From an uncultured Rhodospirillaceae bacterium (GTDB lineage Bacteria; Pseudomonadota; Alphaproteobacteria; Reyranellales; Reyranellaceae): a DNA stretch of 64,000 bases. This document shows, piece by piece, positions 63,851 to 64,000 of this stretch. The notes beneath the pieces were generated by a model, which was not told the origin of the DNA, made no database searches, and saw nothing but the letters and a program-made list of their open reading frames with translations. Every line of letters starts with the position of its first letter. Position 1 is the first letter of the stretch. The DNA lies in assembly GCA_945952105.1 (NCBI GenBank), contig CAMFGZ010000014.1:1-64000 (forward strand), read 5' to 3'. The position numbers and the translations under genes are program-made.

Positions 63851-64000
63851 ATGGTCGACAGCGAGCAAGAAGCCGAGCGGGCGCCTTCGTCGATGCGGAC
63901 CAAAAAGCCCTATAGTCCGCCCCTCTTGTCGCGGCTTGGAACGCTTCAAGAGTTGACGCTTGCCGTCGGTTATCGCGGCAATTCGGACGGAGGCCGTTTT
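63851..64000 (+). CDS. Lasso-type RiPP precursor, truncated by window edge
   Basis: The first 50 codons of an open frame that runs off the window. SD CGGAG lies 5 bases before ATG 63851. The leader has KKPYSPPLLSRLG then TLQELTL, matching the YxxPxLxxxG...LT leader motif that PqqD-like RRE proteins bind in lasso-peptide precursors. If Thr36 is at -2, the core starts at Ala38 and a nine-residue ring could close on Asp46; a Gly40 start would give a seven-residue ring on the same Asp. An inner ATG at 63893 is possible. Cyclase and protease genes, if present, lie beyond 64000. Confidence 0.6.
   Translation, partial: MVDSEQEAERAPSSMRTKKPYSPPLLSRLGTLQELTLAVGYRGNSDGGRF

Overview
The window is a chromosomal segment of a high-GC alphaproteobacterium. 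The evidence is the strong third-position G/C bias, the many CaiB/BaiF CoA-transferases and Bug-type (TctC) solute receptors, a DUF2852 protein, an ETFB lysine methyltransferase-like protein and plant-type glutamate-cysteine ligase. The mix resembles Reyranella-like Rhodospirillales/Hyphomicrobiales, but that placement is a guess without a search. I see no phage, transposase, integrase or CRISPR array. Almost all DNA is coding, and most long opposite-strand ORFs are shadows of real genes.

Layout. 1-10.8 kb: acyl-CoA and aromatic-type catabolism (CoA-transferase, two RidA paralogues, FAD-linked oxidase, SCP-x-like thiolase, SDR, class III nucleotide cyclase, flavodoxin, two tandem PaaG-like hydratases, SMP-30 protein). 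10.8-13.5 kb: malonyl-CoA decarboxylase and two alkylation-repair enzymes (AlkA-like, Ogt-like). 13.5-15.5 kb: a btaA-btaB betaine-lipid operon behind a plausible Pho box. 15.6-25 kb: PcaF-like thiolase, an OmpA-family protein, a reverse-strand block (MBL-fold, queA, tgt, pncA), purD, and divergent xseA. 25-36.4 kb: RraA-like protein, LpxH-like/GT4/lipid-kinase genes, esterase, lytic transglycosylase, PmbA, small envelope proteins, leuA with a Leu-rich leader, and a His-rich PXPV protein. 36.4-42.5 kb: accessory CoA-transferase/Bug-receptor region with a decayed second copy, an unknown protein, and a TetR/DUF2852 pair that shares a palindromic operator. 42.5-54 kb: argC behind a candidate arginine attenuator, MATE exporter, HD protein, ubiD, oxygenase, then a seven-gene reverse block ending in ubiA. 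53.9-59 kb: rsmE, gshA, VOC protein, secreted protein, panE-like, DUF1801. 59-63.2 kb: tldD, quinone oxidoreductase, acyl-CoA ligase. 63.2-64 kb: tRNA-Leu(CAA), a gene-poor AT-richer gap, and the start of a lasso-type RiPP precursor cut by the window edge.

The least ordinary signals are regulatory or edge features. They are an Arg-rich leader ORF with mutually exclusive antiterminator/terminator pairings before argC; the Pho box before btaAB; the TetR palindromes; the RiPP precursor beyond tRNA-Leu; the remnant of a duplicated CoA-transferase/Bug cassette; and a dispersed 29-base repeat present here as a near-perfect inverted pair. All family calls come from reading motifs by eye, with no database search.
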